From contig CAWGTX010000001.1 of NCBI GenBank assembly GCA_963825585.1, positions 558,001 through 622,000 on the forward strand: a stretch of DNA of 64,000 nt, read 5' to 3'. Positions 8,416 to 16,830 of this stretch are shown in pieces; the stretch's first letter is position 1; each line of letters begins with the position of its first letter. The notes under the pieces are model-generated. The model was not told the DNA's origin. It worked only from the letters and a program-made list of their open reading frames with translations, and ran no database searches. The stretch is from JAOUGY01 sp963825585 (GTDB taxonomy: Bacteria; Actinomycetota; Acidimicrobiia; Spongiisociales; ZC4RG35). The position numbers were made by a program, and so were the translations under genes.

Positions 8416-9054
8416 CTATCGGTCTGTGGTGTCTGCGCCGTTCAGAGCAGAAGTTCCGCGTATCGTGCCGTCCTGGACCATCCAGGCCCCTCGGTGATGC
8501 CGCCGGGCCGCCGCCAGATCGGAGACCGTGTCGAGGTCGAGCGCCAGCCCCAGGCTCACGAAGACCCGGACGTCCGGTCCCATCCTGACCAGGTGGCGGT
8601 GGAAACTCCCCTGTCCGTAGGCGGTGAGGACGGGATCCGAGGCACCCAGCAGGCTGGTACCTCCGTCTGAGGAGGGGGCGATCGCCCTCCCCCCGTCGGC
8701 CAGGTGGACCACCACCGGAGCGAGGTCGTTCGGTCGCAGCAGCGGAAGGTCGGCGTGCACCACCATCCAGGCGTCGCCGCCCGCCAGCACACGGTTCTGG
8801 GCAGCCTCCGCCGCCTGGTCGAGGCTGGAGCCCTCGTCGAGTAGCACATCGATGCCCTGGGATCTGGCCCAGTCGGTCACCTCGTCGTCGGCCGACAGCA
8901 CGAGCGGGCGGGCTCCTGCCTCGCCGCACACCTGTACGGTCCTGCGCGCCAGTTGCTCACCCAGCGTGCGACGCTCGGCGGGTGTGAGCACGTCCGACAG
9001 TCGGCGCTTGGCCAGGTCGAACGGCTTGACCGGGATCGCTGCCACTGTCTCCAT
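8416..9054 (-). CDS. fbiD: 2-phospho-L-lactate / PEP guanylyltransferase
   Basis: The 212-residue protein is a nucleotidyltransferase-fold enzyme of the CofC/FbiD family, which activates 2-phospholactate or phosphoenolpyruvate with GTP in coenzyme F420 synthesis. It begins VAAIPVKPFDLAKRRLSDVL, the family's nucleotide-binding start, then has VVHADLPLLRPNDL (acidic metal site) and SDGGTSLLGAS. ATG 9054 is chosen because conserved sequence starts there. An F420-dependent oxidoreductase-like gene lies at 16831, so the cofactor is probably in use. Confidence 0.9.
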   Translation of the reverse strand: METVAAIPVKPFDLAKRRLSDVLTPAERRTLGEQLARRTVQVCGEAGARPLVLSADDEVTDWARSQGIDVLLDEGSSLDQAAEAAQNRVLAGGDAWMVVHADLPLLRPNDLAPVVVHLADGGRAIAPSSDGGTSLLGASDPVLTAYGQGSFHRHLVRMGPDVRVFVSLGLALDLDTVSDLAAARRHHRGAWMVQDGTIRGTSALNGADTTDR

Positions 9055-9130
9055 GTAGGCGAGGTTAGGGGCGGGGAATACCCGTCCCGCCCACCCGGTT
9101 GCCTGCCACGACCACTCACGAAAGGGCCTC

Positions 9131-9415
9131 ATGGCTACTGCCACCTGGAACGGCGTCACCATCGCCGAGAGCAATGACACGGTGATGGTGGAGGGCAACC
9201 ACTATTTCCCGCTCGACTCGGTGAAGGCCGAGTACCTGGCCGACAACTCGTCGACGACGATCTGCCCGTGGAAGGGAACCGCCTCGTACTACGACCTCGT
9301 CGTCGACGGCCAGACCAACACCGGCGCCGCCTGGTACTACCTCGAGCCCAAGGATGCCGCCAAGCAGATCAAGGACCACGTGGCGTTCTGGAAGGGTGTG
9401 ACGGTCGCCGGCTGA
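9131..9415 (+). CDS. DUF427 domain protein
   Basis: The 94-residue protein is a complete DUF427 domain, a small beta-tent fold of unknown biochemical role. Typical residues are VEGNHYFPLDSV, then CPWKGTASYYDL and the final W-Y-Y-L...A..I..HVAFWKGV strand. It stands alone, 76 bp from the divergent fbiD gene. DUF427 proteins are widespread in actinobacteria and no function can be assigned here. Confidence 0.92.
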   Translation: MATATWNGVTIAESNDTVMVEGNHYFPLDSVKAEYLADNSSTTICPWKGTASYYDLVVDGQTNTGAAWYYLEPKDAAKQIKDHVAFWKGVTVAG

Positions 9416-9431
9416 CGAGCGGCCTGTTCGC

Positions 9432-9600
9432 CGTTGACGGTTGACAGTTCCCAGTCCTCGAACGGCAGGGATCGTCCAACGGGGTCTTGACGTGGGCAGC
9501 GGGGTCCTCTCGCCGGAGCAGTCAACAGGTCCACGGGTCAAGAGGACCGAATCGCGGGCTTGGCCTGTGGACCTGTTGACCTGTTGACTTGTCGACCAAT
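9432..9600. repeat. 7/8-bp tandem repeats and a 14-bp inverted repeat
   Basis: The gap after the DUF427 gene holds CGTTGAC/GGTTGAC units with a 7-bp period (9432-9455) and CTGTTGAC-type units with an 8-bp period (9572-9596). GTCAACAGGTCCAC (9521-9534) and GTGGACCTGTTGAC (9567-9580) form a perfect 14-bp inverted repeat with a 32-base loop. It could act as a transcription end between the convergent DUF427 gene and toxin locus. Confidence 0.65.
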
Positions 9601-9646
9601 CCTGGACGGGTCCGGGCAGCTGTCCCCATCCGCTCACCTCGTTGAA

Positions 9647-9909
9647 TCAACGGGGTCGGTAGACGTCGCGGCGGTGCTGAACCCGGTGGATCAGCACCGT
9701 CAGGTCATCTTCGAGAACTTCGTTGAGGACCCGATAGTCGCCGCGCCGTGTGGAGTGGAGACCTTCGAGTTCGCCCACCAGCGGTTTCCCCAGCCTCTGG
9801 GGATTCTCGGCGATCGGGCCGAAGATGGTGGCGAGGGCGGCGTCGCGACCCTTGTCGGACAGACGCTCGAGCTGGCGCGGACCCTCGGGGTGATTTCGAC
9901 CTCGGACAC
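9647..9909 (-). pseudogene. RelE/ParE-type toxin, broken by a 1-nt deletion
   Basis: Starting at GTG 9909 the frame reads MSEVEITPRVR. After one missing base it continues RQLERLSDKGRDAALATIF, AENPQRLGKPLVGEL, STRRGDYRVL, and HRRDVYRPR before TGA at 9647. These are the RelE-fold hallmarks, including the basic R-R-G-D-Y-R-V and H-R-R-D-x-Y mRNA-interferase patch. The break lies at about 9871-9878, where CGCCGC seems to have become CGC plus GC. Repair gives 87 residues. The antitoxin gene ends 9 bp upstream. Either a consensus error or a disarmed toxin. Confidence 0.75.
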
Positions 9910-9918
9910 GAAGCCTGC

Positions 9919-10182
9919 TCAGAGCCGGTCGCGCAGTCGAAGCCGCTTGCCTTCGGACGCTTGCAGCCGTGAACGTCGCACCGACTCCATCAACTCGTCG
10001 TCGCGAACGATGTCGAGTGACTCCTCCAGCGATTCGAGGTCGTCAGGACTCATGAGGACGAATGACGGGTGACCGTTGCGAGTGACCAGGCTGCGGTCGT
10101 GTTGTTCTTCGACCCGGTCTGCCAGCTCCGACAGGTGCGCCTCGGCTTCTGAGAAGGGCAGAATCTCGCTCATCTCGGACAC
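9919..10182 (-). CDS. RelB/Phd-type antitoxin
   Basis: The 87-residue protein has the Phd/YefM fold pattern: FSEAEAHLSELADRVEE helix, then the strand LVTRNGHPSFVLMSPDDLESLEE, and a charged C-terminal tail that would wrap the toxin. It starts at GTG 10182 (or ATG 10173), 3 bp after the S9 peptidase stop, and is followed by the toxin frame. Such antitoxins usually repress their own operon, but here a peptidase gene is immediately upstream on the same strand, so the pair may be read through from it. Confidence 0.85.
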   Translation of the reverse strand: MSEMSEILPFSEAEAHLSELADRVEEQHDRSLVTRNGHPSFVLMSPDDLESLEESLDIVRDDELMESVRRSRLQASEGKRLRLRDRL

Positions 10183-10185
10183 GGG

Positions 10186-12120
10186 TCAACCCGCCCCGAG
10201 GAATCGGTCCAGCCACCCCGCAACCTCCCCGTACCAGTGGATGGAGTTGGCCGGTGACAGGATCCAGTGGTTCTCGTCGGGGTAGTGCACCAGCCGTGCC
10301 TCGACGCCTTTGGCCTTGAGGACGCCGTACAGTTCGAGGCCCTGGCCCACCGGCACCCGGTAGTCGCGGTCGCCGTGGATCACGAGGGTCGGGGTGACAT
10401 ACCCGGCCGAGAATGCCGCCGGAGACCAGCGGTTCACCCGGTCGAGGTCGTTCCACACCTCCGCTCCGTAGGCGGACGCCCGACCCATGGTGATGTCGGA
10501 GGCGTACATGGCGGGGAGGTTGGTGACAGCGGCGTGGGCGATGGCGCAGGCATAACGGTCGGTCTGGCCGATCAGCCACGACACCAGGTAGCCGCCGTAG
10601 GAGCCGCCCGTGATGGCCATCCGATCCGGGTCGGCGAGCCCGGCTTCGATCAGGTGGTCGGTCGCCCGCTCGATGTCGGTGGTGGGCCGATCACCCCATT
10701 CGCCCCGGATCGAGGCGGCGAACTCCTGGCCCCAGCCGGTCGAGCCGTGGAAGTTCACCAGGGCCACCCGCTTGTCGGCCCCGCAGAACAGCGCCGGATG
10801 CCACCGCCAGTGCCACACGTCGCCCCAGGCGCCGTGTGGCCCGCCGTGGATCATGTGAACCAGCGGAGCCTCACCGCTCACCCCCGGTGCGGTCGCCACG
10901 AACATCTGGATCCGGCGCTCGGCCGCACCGGGGAAACGGACATCCTCGACGGTGGGGAGGTCGACGCCTTCGAGCGCCGGACCCGTGAAGTCGGTGAGGG
11001 TCTCGACGCCGTCGTCGATGCGAACCAACTCCGAGGGGGCCGTGATCCGGGACCGGGTCGCCACCAGGGTGCCGTCACCCAGCGGCAGGGGAGAGCCGAG
11101 GGTGCCGTCGCGGGCGATCTCGCTGATCGACCCGTCGCGACCGAGACGCCACAACGGCTGGCGGGCGTCGTCCTCGGCCTCGAACACCAGGTCTTCGCCG
11201 TCGAACACCCAGGCCGAAGGGGAGCGGTCCCAATCCGCAGTGAGGTCGCGCTCGGCGCCGTCGGCGAGACGGTGTTCGATCAGCCGCACCCGGTCGGCGT
11301 AGAAGTGCGGATCGAATTGGGCCCCGTACACCACGGTCGACCCATCCGGCGAAAAGCGCGGGTGGGAGGCATGGCCGCCCAGCTCGGACGTGAGGCATCT
11401 GGTGGCCGCGGGTTCCACGTCGGTGAGGAACAGCGCCCAGCGGATCTCGGCGTCGGCGGGATCGCTGCGGTTGGCGCACCAAGCCACCAGGGAGCCGTCG
11501 GGGGAGATGTCGATGTCGTCGACCGGGTCGCCGGTGTTGTCCCATCTCATCCACCGCTCCGAGTCCGGTGTGAGATCGCGCACCGTGCCATCGAGACCGA
11601 CCAGGAACAGGTGCGGAACCTCGCCGGTTGTCAGCCAGCGATCCCAATAGCGGAACACGGCCTGCTCGGTCGATTGGCCGGTGACCTTCTGCTCGGATCG
11701 GCGGTCCCGTTCGGCGGTGGTCGCTTCCGGGTCGAGGTGGCCCCGGAGGAGGTTGGCCACCACCACCAGACGCTCGCCGTCGGGCATGAAGCGGGCGCCG
11801 ATCACCCCGAGCGGAAGGTCCGTGACCTGCTCGGGCTCGCCCCCGTCCATCGCCATCACGTGCACCTGTCCACGCCCGTCGGTCTGCCGGACGAAGGCGA
11901 GCCTCGTGCCGTTGGGCGAAAGCGTCGGCTTCGAGGCCGAACTGGACGTCAGCCGTCGTGGAGACCGTCCGTCCACGAACACCTCCCACAGCGTGGTGGT
12001 CCCCTTGTTGTCGTTGAGGTCGTAGGTGGTGACCGGCACCACCACCCGACCCGCCGACACGGCCGGGGTGCCGACACGCGGAATCGACCACAGTCGTACC
12101 GGAGTGAGGTGTTCGCCCAT
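10186..12120 (-). CDS. S9-family peptidase (prolyl oligopeptidase / acylaminoacyl peptidase type)
   Basis: The 644-residue protein combines an N-terminal beta-propeller (repeated SPDG/SPNG blades such as SPNGTRLAFVRQTD and SPDGSLVAWCANRS) with a C-terminal alpha/beta hydrolase. The catalytic triad is Ser in GGSYGGYLVSW, Asp in IHGDRDYRVP and His in ENHWIL. The oxyanion HGGPHGAWGD motif is present. No signal peptide is seen, so it should be cytoplasmic. A second family member is at 23107. The 5' region contains the inverted pair CGACGACCC/GGGTCGTCG at 12122-12157. Confidence 0.92.
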   Translation of the reverse strand: MGEHLTPVRLWSIPRVGTPAVSAGRVVVPVTTYDLNDNKGTTTLWEVFVDGRSPRRLTSSSASKPTLSPNGTRLAFVRQTDGRGQVHVMAMDGGEPEQVTDLPLGVIGARFMPDGERLVVVANLLRGHLDPEATTAERDRRSEQKVTGQSTEQAVFRYWDRWLTTGEVPHLFLVGLDGTVRDLTPDSERWMRWDNTGDPVDDIDISPDGSLVAWCANRSDPADAEIRWALFLTDVEPAATRCLTSELGGHASHPRFSPDGSTVVYGAQFDPHFYADRVRLIEHRLADGAERDLTADWDRSPSAWVFDGEDLVFEAEDDARQPLWRLGRDGSISEIARDGTLGSPLPLGDGTLVATRSRITAPSELVRIDDGVETLTDFTGPALEGVDLPTVEDVRFPGAAERRIQMFVATAPGVSGEAPLVHMIHGGPHGAWGDVWHWRWHPALFCGADKRVALVNFHGSTGWGQEFAASIRGEWGDRPTTDIERATDHLIEAGLADPDRMAITGGSYGGYLVSWLIGQTDRYACAIAHAAVTNLPAMYASDITMGRASAYGAEVWNDLDRVNRWSPAAFSAGYVTPTLVIHGDRDYRVPVGQGLELYGVLKAKGVEARLVHYPDENHWILSPANSIHWYGEVAGWLDRFLGAG

Positions 12121-12402
12121 GACGACGACCCTACCTCAGGGGGTTGACGGGTCGTCGGTAGGTAGGGCTGACCGGTGGAGGGATGAGAGACACCAGCGCA
12201 CACGCTGAGCCTGCACGGCGGAGGTGCGGGCTCTCGGCCGGTGTGAGTAGGTGATGGTCAGGGCCCCTCGGGTGTCCGGGTAGTCTCGTCCCCCTCGCCG
12301 CACGATCGCCGTGGCCGGGTCACTCGAGGGTCTCTGAGGCAAGAGCTGATCAGTAACACCGACGTCTTGAACCGAATCGACGATGTCGACTCTGAAGGAG
12401 CG

Positions 12403-13206
12403 ATGGACGCAGCTGCAGTCCGGTCCGGAAAGCGCTGGGGCGTTTCGGCGTTGTTGTTGGGCATGCTCTTGGCGGCGTGTGGCGCCGGATCGGTCACGGG
12501 TGCCGGCGCGACCTCGGCGACCGGTGTGGATGAGTCGGTGCCGGAGGTGATCGACGCTCCGACCGGGACGACGTCGTTCCACTACAGCCCCGTTCTCTGT
12601 TCGCTCCCCGTGGTTCTACGAAGGAATCACGGCGTGGTGCTGGGCACCGTTCTCGAGATGGAAGGCCCGCTGGTGGGCTCGCCGTTCGACGCCCCGGACC
12701 GCGAGTATTGGGTGGTGACGCTCGCGGTCGAGTCGATCGTGCCCGGTTCTCTCGACCATGCACCCGATCACGGCGACCGAGGCAATCCTCTGCCGTCGAT
12801 CGAGGAAGGTGGTCGGGTGACATTCGTGCTCTATCCGGATCTGGAGGGAACTCCCGTGGACAGTGCACTGGCGGCCATGGAGTCGGGCAGCCGGATCATG
12901 GCCATGCTCGGCGGCATTGGCGAGGCCGACAGGCCGGACGAACCCGGTGTGCGGTTCGCCTACCGGCTCGTTTCTCTCGCTGATGTGACTCCGAGGTTCG
13001 AGGGGCCGTGCTCCGAGGAACTGTCGACCGAACTTGCTGCCATCGGTGACGCCCTCAGTCGGGAACCGTCTGAACAGCTGCTCGTCGACTTCCAAGCCGA
13101 GGTGCTCGGAAACCGCGAGACCGACGCAGGCATTCCACCCCCAGGTCCGATCGAAGCAACGGCGTATGGTCTGTACGACACGGGTGGGCTTCCCACCGAC
13201 GGATAG
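12403..13206 (+). CDS. Putative lipoprotein of unknown function
   Basis: The 267-residue protein has a basic start (MDAAAVRSGKRWG), a hydrophobic stretch and the lipobox LLAAC with the modified Cys near residue 25, so it should be exported and lipid-anchored. The mature part is acidic and has one likely domain with strands such as NHGVVLGTVLEM and GGRVTFVLYPDL. I do not recognise a family. ATG 12403 follows GAAGGAG closely and is preferred over the in-frame TTG at 12367. The 280 bp between it and the S9 gene hold only divergent promoters and a short inverted repeat. Confidence 0.75.
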   Translation: MDAAAVRSGKRWGVSALLLGMLLAACGAGSVTGAGATSATGVDESVPEVIDAPTGTTSFHYSPVLCSLPVVLRRNHGVVLGTVLEMEGPLVGSPFDAPDREYWVVTLAVESIVPGSLDHAPDHGDRGNPLPSIEEGGRVTFVLYPDLEGTPVDSALAAMESGSRIMAMLGGIGEADRPDEPGVRFAYRLVSLADVTPRFEGPCSEELSTELAAIGDALSREPSEQLLVDFQAEVLGNRETDAGIPPPGPIEATAYGLYDTGGLPTDG

Positions 13207-13472
13207 TCGGTGATCCATGGGCGAGTCCATGCTTCCCGGACCCGAGCAGACACCACCGCACCTCAACAACGGACTGCACCGGATCCCTCACCGGAGCCCT
13301 CGTTTCTCGCTCGGGCCTCGGGGAGTGTCCGAACTCGTTGAAGGTGAGGTGTTCGTCTCGAGCGTTGCCGTCGAGGGCATGCTGCGACCTGCTGAGACCG
13401 CAGGCGTGCCGACCCGCAAACCGACCGCAACCGTTCGGAAATGAGGAGTGCGCCCACTACGGCGACCCCACC

Positions 13473-14075
13473 TCAGGTGATGGACGGATCGTCGAGGTAG
13501 CGCTGGATGCTGGGGGCAATGAGCCTCACCAGCTCGTCGAGCTCGGCGTCGGCGAGGGGGGCCACGCCCAGCAGGACCCGTCCGACGATGGTTCCGATCA
13601 GGTGGCTGGCGGCGGTGGCGAGCCGGAGGCGGGAGTCGGGGCCCGGTGCCAGCTCGTCGGCGTGGCTCAGCACCGCATCCTCGATGAACTCCCGCAGCAT
13701 GTGAGCGGCGTCGTCGTTGGTGGCGGCCGCCCTCAGGAGCGACAGCATGGGTGAGCCTTCGGCGGCGAACAGGCCGAGGTACAAGTTGGTCAGGAACTCG
13801 CCGCGGTGGGAGGGCGGTACCGTCTCGATCGTCTGCAGCATCACCGGTATGTCGATCGGCAGCGAGTGGGCGGCGGCGAACAACTGCTGTTTGGTGCCGA
13901 AATGGTGCAGGACCAGGGCCGGGTCGACCCCGGCGTCGGCGGCGATCGCCCGGATCGTCGCCCGGTCGAAACCGACGGCGCCGAATGCCACCCGAGCCGC
14001 GTCGAGGATGGCCTCGCGTGTCACATCGGGGTCGCCTGGGCGGCGCCCCACCGGACGATCCCGTTGTCCGCTCAT
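13473..14075 (-). CDS. TetR-family transcriptional regulator
   Basis: The 200-residue protein has a typical TetR N-terminus: REAILDAARVAFGAVGFDRATIRAIAADAGVD followed by VLHHFGTKQQLF. The C-terminal effector domain resembles TetR_C types with several hydrophobic helices. Its ATG overlaps the stop of the ABC ATPase gene as ATGA, making it the last cistron of a four-gene operon, so it probably senses a substrate of, and represses, that exporter. The 266 bp downstream up to 13206 hold nothing I can support. Confidence 0.9.
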   Translation of the reverse strand: MSGQRDRPVGRRPGDPDVTREAILDAARVAFGAVGFDRATIRAIAADAGVDPALVLHHFGTKQQLFAAAHSLPIDIPVMLQTIETVPPSHRGEFLTNLYLGLFAAEGSPMLSLLRAAATNDDAAHMLREFIEDAVLSHADELAPGPDSRLRLATAASHLIGTIVGRVLLGVAPLADAELDELVRLIAPSIQRYLDDPSIT

Positions 14076-14908
14076 CGGTCCAGTTCCACCAGGGTCTCGT
14101 GAAGTGTGGCCGGCACCGTACGCACTTCGGCGGCGATTCCGGCGGCATCGAGCTCGCCGCCGACCTGTTCCGGCGTCATGCTCATCAGGCGCACCGCCCG
14201 ACCGTCGAGGCTCAGTCGTCGGCCGGGCTGATCGAGAGCGCCGAAGGCATCCGCCCACCGGTCGGTCACCACCTCGACCGCCGTCCGTCGTGCGGTGACG
14301 GCCGTTGCGGTTCCGCCCGCCACCACACGGCCGCGCGACATGATGACGAGCCGATCGGTCTGTTCCGCCTCGTCCATGTAGTGCGTCGACACCAGGACGC
14401 CCACGCCGTCTGCCGCCCGCCGATGGATGAGATCCCACAGGTCGCTGCGCGCCAGCGGCGACACGCCCGCCGTCGGCTCGTCCAACACGAGGAGATCCGG
14501 GTGGTGCTGGGTTGCGGCGAAGAACGCCGCCCGCCGCTGAACGCCGAGCGGCAGGCTCGCCACCACGCCCCCGGCGATCCCGTCTGCCGTTGCGGTCTTC
14601 ACCCCGAACACGTCGGCGCGGAAGTCGAGGTTCTCGGCGGCGGACAGGTCGGCGTACAGCCCGAGGTTCTGGGGGACGTATCCGATACGGCGCCGCTGTT
14701 GGCGGCTCTGGGGCCTGCCCCACAGCCGGATCTGACCCGAGCTTGGGGCGAGCAGCCCCAGGATCATCCTGATCAGCGTCGTTTTGCCGGCGCCGTTGGC
14801 GCCGAGCAGGCCGACGACCTCGCCCGCCTCCACGTGGAGGTCGGCTTCGGACACCGCCATGAAGTCACCGAACGCCTTCGTGGCCGCGGTTGCGTCCACC
14901 GGATTCAT
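14072..14908 (-). CDS. ABC transporter ATP-binding protein with degenerate signature
   Basis: The 278-residue protein has Walker A GANGAGKTT, the Q-loop GYVPQNLGLY, Walker B LLVLDEPTAGVSP and the H-loop STHYMDEAEQ of DrrA/CcmA-like exporters. The ABC signature, normally LSGGQ, reads LPLGVQRR, so ATP hydrolysis at its composite site may be weak and the partner ATPase (14905-15693) may carry the canonical one. A C-terminal extension of about 60 residues follows the H-loop. It overlaps the genes on both sides by 4 bp. Confidence 0.9.
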   Translation of the reverse strand: MNPVDATAATKAFGDFMAVSEADLHVEAGEVVGLLGANGAGKTTLIRMILGLLAPSSGQIRLWGRPQSRQQRRRIGYVPQNLGLYADLSAAENLDFRADVFGVKTATADGIAGGVVASLPLGVQRRAAFFAATQHHPDLLVLDEPTAGVSPLARSDLWDLIHRRAADGVGVLVSTHYMDEAEQTDRLVIMSRGRVVAGGTATAVTARRTAVEVVTDRWADAFGALDQPGRRLSLDGRAVRLMSMTPEQVGGELDAAGIAAEVRTVPATLHETLVELDR

Positions 14909-15693
14909 CGCGACACCCCTTCCATCAGTTCGTGAACGATGGCGGCATCCTCGAGTGAGAGCCGGTCACCACCGGAACCGTCCGGATCCCATCGCCGCCA
15001 GTGACGTCCGTGCCGCCACGAGTTGTCGCCCGGATGGTCGGTCGCCGAGACCGAGCCTGGGATCCCATTGACGATGTCTGCAGGGCTTCCGGCCGCCAGC
15101 ACCCGCCCTTCGTGGAGCAGGACAACCGACTCCGCCCGTTCCGCCTCGTCGAGGTAGGTGGTTGCGGCGACGACGGCGGCTCCTTCCGAGGCTGCCGCAC
15201 CCACCAGTCGCCACAGCTCCATCCTGCTGAGGGGGTCTACCCCGGTGGTGACCTCGTCGAGGATGAGGAGCTTCGGCTGAGGGAGCAGCGCCATCGAGGC
15301 GGCGAGCTTGCGGCGTTGTCCGCCCGAGAGGTGACCCGCCAATCTCGAGTCGAACCGGCCGATGTCGGAGCGTGAGAGGAGCTCGGCTGCCCGGGGCTTC
15401 CACTCCGACAGCCGGTAGGCGTGGGCCACGAACTCCATGTTCTCGTCGACGGTGAGGTCGGAGAACAGCCCGCCGTGGCCGGGGACGAACCCGATGTTGC
15501 GCTGCGGGGGCAGGCGCAGCGTTCCCGTCTGACCCAGGTCGAGCCCGGCCAGAACCTTCAGGAGTGTCGATTTGCCGGCGCCATCGCCACCGATCACCGA
15601 GTGCACCCTGCCTGGCTCGATGGTCATCTCCACCTGGCGGAGAGCGTGGACGTCACCGAACGACACGTCGAGACCGTCGACCGACCAGGTCAT
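14905..15693 (-). CDS. ABC transporter ATP-binding protein
   Basis: The 262-residue ATPase has Walker A GGDGAGKST, signature LSGGQRRKLAASMAL, Walker B LLILDEVTTGVDP (Val in place of the usual Pro after Glu) and a switch region in which Thr takes the place of the usual His (ATTYLDEAE). It resembles the N-terminal half of the fused YhhJ/RbbA-type exporters, with the neighbour as second half, so the pair probably act as a heterodimer on the permease. The start overlaps the permease stop by 4 bp. Confidence 0.9.
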   Translation of the reverse strand: MTWSVDGLDVSFGDVHALRQVEMTIEPGRVHSVIGGDGAGKSTLLKVLAGLDLGQTGTLRLPPQRNIGFVPGHGGLFSDLTVDENMEFVAHAYRLSEWKPRAAELLSRSDIGRFDSRLAGHLSGGQRRKLAASMALLPQPKLLILDEVTTGVDPLSRMELWRLVGAAASEGAAVVAATTYLDEAERAESVVLLHEGRVLAAGSPADIVNGIPGSVSATDHPGDNSWRHGRHWRRWDPDGSGGDRLSLEDAAIVHELMEGVSR

Positions 15694-16709
15694 GCGGCCA
15701 CCTCCTCGGGCTGTTTGGGTGCCAGTTCCCGCCGGAAGCGGAACAGGGCCACCCCGAATACGACCACCGCCATCAGCGTGAGGATTCCGAGCGGGAACAG
15801 CAGTGCCGAGGCGTCGGCCGCCTTGAGGAAGATCCCCCGCATCCCGTCGATGAACCAGGTCAGCGGCAGCAGGTAGCCGATCCAGCGCACGCCCGGCGCC
15901 ATCGACTCGAGCGGGAAGATCATCCCCGACAACATGATCTGGGGGAGCAGTGTCATGATCGCCAGCTGGATCGCTTCACCCTGGCTCTTCGAAACCGTCG
16001 AGATGGCGACGCCCAGTCCGAGCACCACGAACAGGAACACGAAGCCGAACGCAGCCAGCCACACCACCGATCCTTCGAACGGGACGTCGAAGAGCAGAAC
16101 GCCGGCCACCGTCACCAGGATCATGTCGAAGAGGGCGATCAGGAAGTAGGGGGCGATCTTTCCCACCGTGACGTCGATGGGTCGCAACGGCATCACGGCC
16201 AGCTGCTCGAGGGTGCCCTGCTCTCGCTCACGCACGACACCCAGGCTGGTGATGACGGTGCCGACGAACAGCATGATGAACCCGATCAGAGAAGGCACCA
16301 TCACGGTGGCGGTGTCGAGCTCCGGGTTGAACAACACCTCGGGCGCCACGCCCGGTGGCACCCGTCGCAACGCCGACTGTGCCACGAAGAGCTGGCTGCC
16401 GTCGATGAGCAACGCTCCGCCCTGTGCGGTGGTCACGAACGCCACCCCGACCTCGGAGTTGCGGAGCATCTGTTCGGCCTCGGCTCTGCCGGCGCTGGCG
16501 TCGAGCTCGACGATGTCGTACACCTCGGGGAGGGCGCCGGCCACCTGGTCGGCGGCCGGACCGACCACGGCGGTGGCGATCTCGGTGACGTCGAAGCGGG
16601 CGGCGTACCCGAAGATGATCAGCAGCATCAGCGGCATCCCCACCATCAGCGCCACCGTCCGCCTGTCACGACGCAGCTGCCGGAACTCCTTGTGGATCAT
16701 CGCCTGCAT
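15690..16709 (-). CDS. ABC-2 type exporter permease
   Basis: This protein of about 339 residues has the ABC2_membrane_3 layout: an N-terminal helix after HKEFRQLRRDRRTVALMV, an extracytoplasmic domain of about 140 residues, then five further helices including VVREREQGTLEQLAVMPLRP, the coupling-helix motif. ATG 16709 is chosen because GGAGG lies 5 bp before it; an upstream ATG (16727) lacks this. It is the first gene of the permease-ATPase-ATPase-TetR operon. Only one permease is present, so a homodimer is expected. The substrate (drug or lipid) is unknown. Confidence 0.88.
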   Translation of the reverse strand: MQAMIHKEFRQLRRDRRTVALMVGMPLMLLIIFGYAARFDVTEIATAVVGPAADQVAGALPEVYDIVELDASAGRAEAEQMLRNSEVGVAFVTTAQGGALLIDGSQLFVAQSALRRVPPGVAPEVLFNPELDTATVMVPSLIGFIMLFVGTVITSLGVVREREQGTLEQLAVMPLRPIDVTVGKIAPYFLIALFDMILVTVAGVLLFDVPFEGSVVWLAAFGFVFLFVVLGLGVAISTVSKSQGEAIQLAIMTLLPQIMLSGMIFPLESMAPGVRWIGYLLPLTWFIDGMRGIFLKAADASALLFPLGILTLMAVVVFGVALFRFRRELAPKQPEEVAA

Positions 16710-16732
16710 CGAATCCTCCGAATTCATCGCCT

Positions 16733-16747
16733 GTTGAGTAACAACTC
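16733..16747. promoter_or_regulatory. Candidate TetR operator
   Basis: GTTGAGTAACAACTC contains the arms GAGT/ACTC around AACA, and the neighbouring CTCGTTGAA adds a further GTTG half-site. It lies 24-38 bp upstream of the permease start, between it and the divergent F420 oxidoreductase gene, where the operon's TetR repressor would be expected to bind. Weak evidence. Confidence 0.35.
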
Positions 16748-16783
16748 TACACTCGTTGAAATAAACTATGGGGACTGTTCTGG

Positions 16784-16818
16784 CTCCTCGCCCCTCGCTC
16801 CTCGCTCCTCGCTTCACC
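16784..16818. repeat. 7-bp-period tandem repeat (CTCCTCG type)
   Basis: CTCCTCG, CCCCTCG, CTCCTCG, CTCCTCG, CTTCACC follow one another with a 7-bp period just before the F420 oxidoreductase start. A purine-rich, roughly complementary tract lies on the other side of that gene at 17806-17858. Confidence 0.6.
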
Positions 16819-16830
16819 TATGGTTCGCTC

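Noticed and set aside
9700..9909. Small 69-codon minus frame at the RelE locus as a separate gene
   Set aside because: Only its first dozen residues belong to the toxin; the rest becomes nonsense after the missing base.
10267..12147. 626-codon open frame antisense to the S9 peptidase gene
   Set aside because: GC-rich antisense shadow. The peptidase strand shows propeller blades and a full catalytic triad; the antisense has none.
13217..13444. 75-codon plus-strand frame after the lipoprotein gene
   Set aside because: Low-complexity, no ribosome binding site, no conservation signal visible. The gap is treated as empty.
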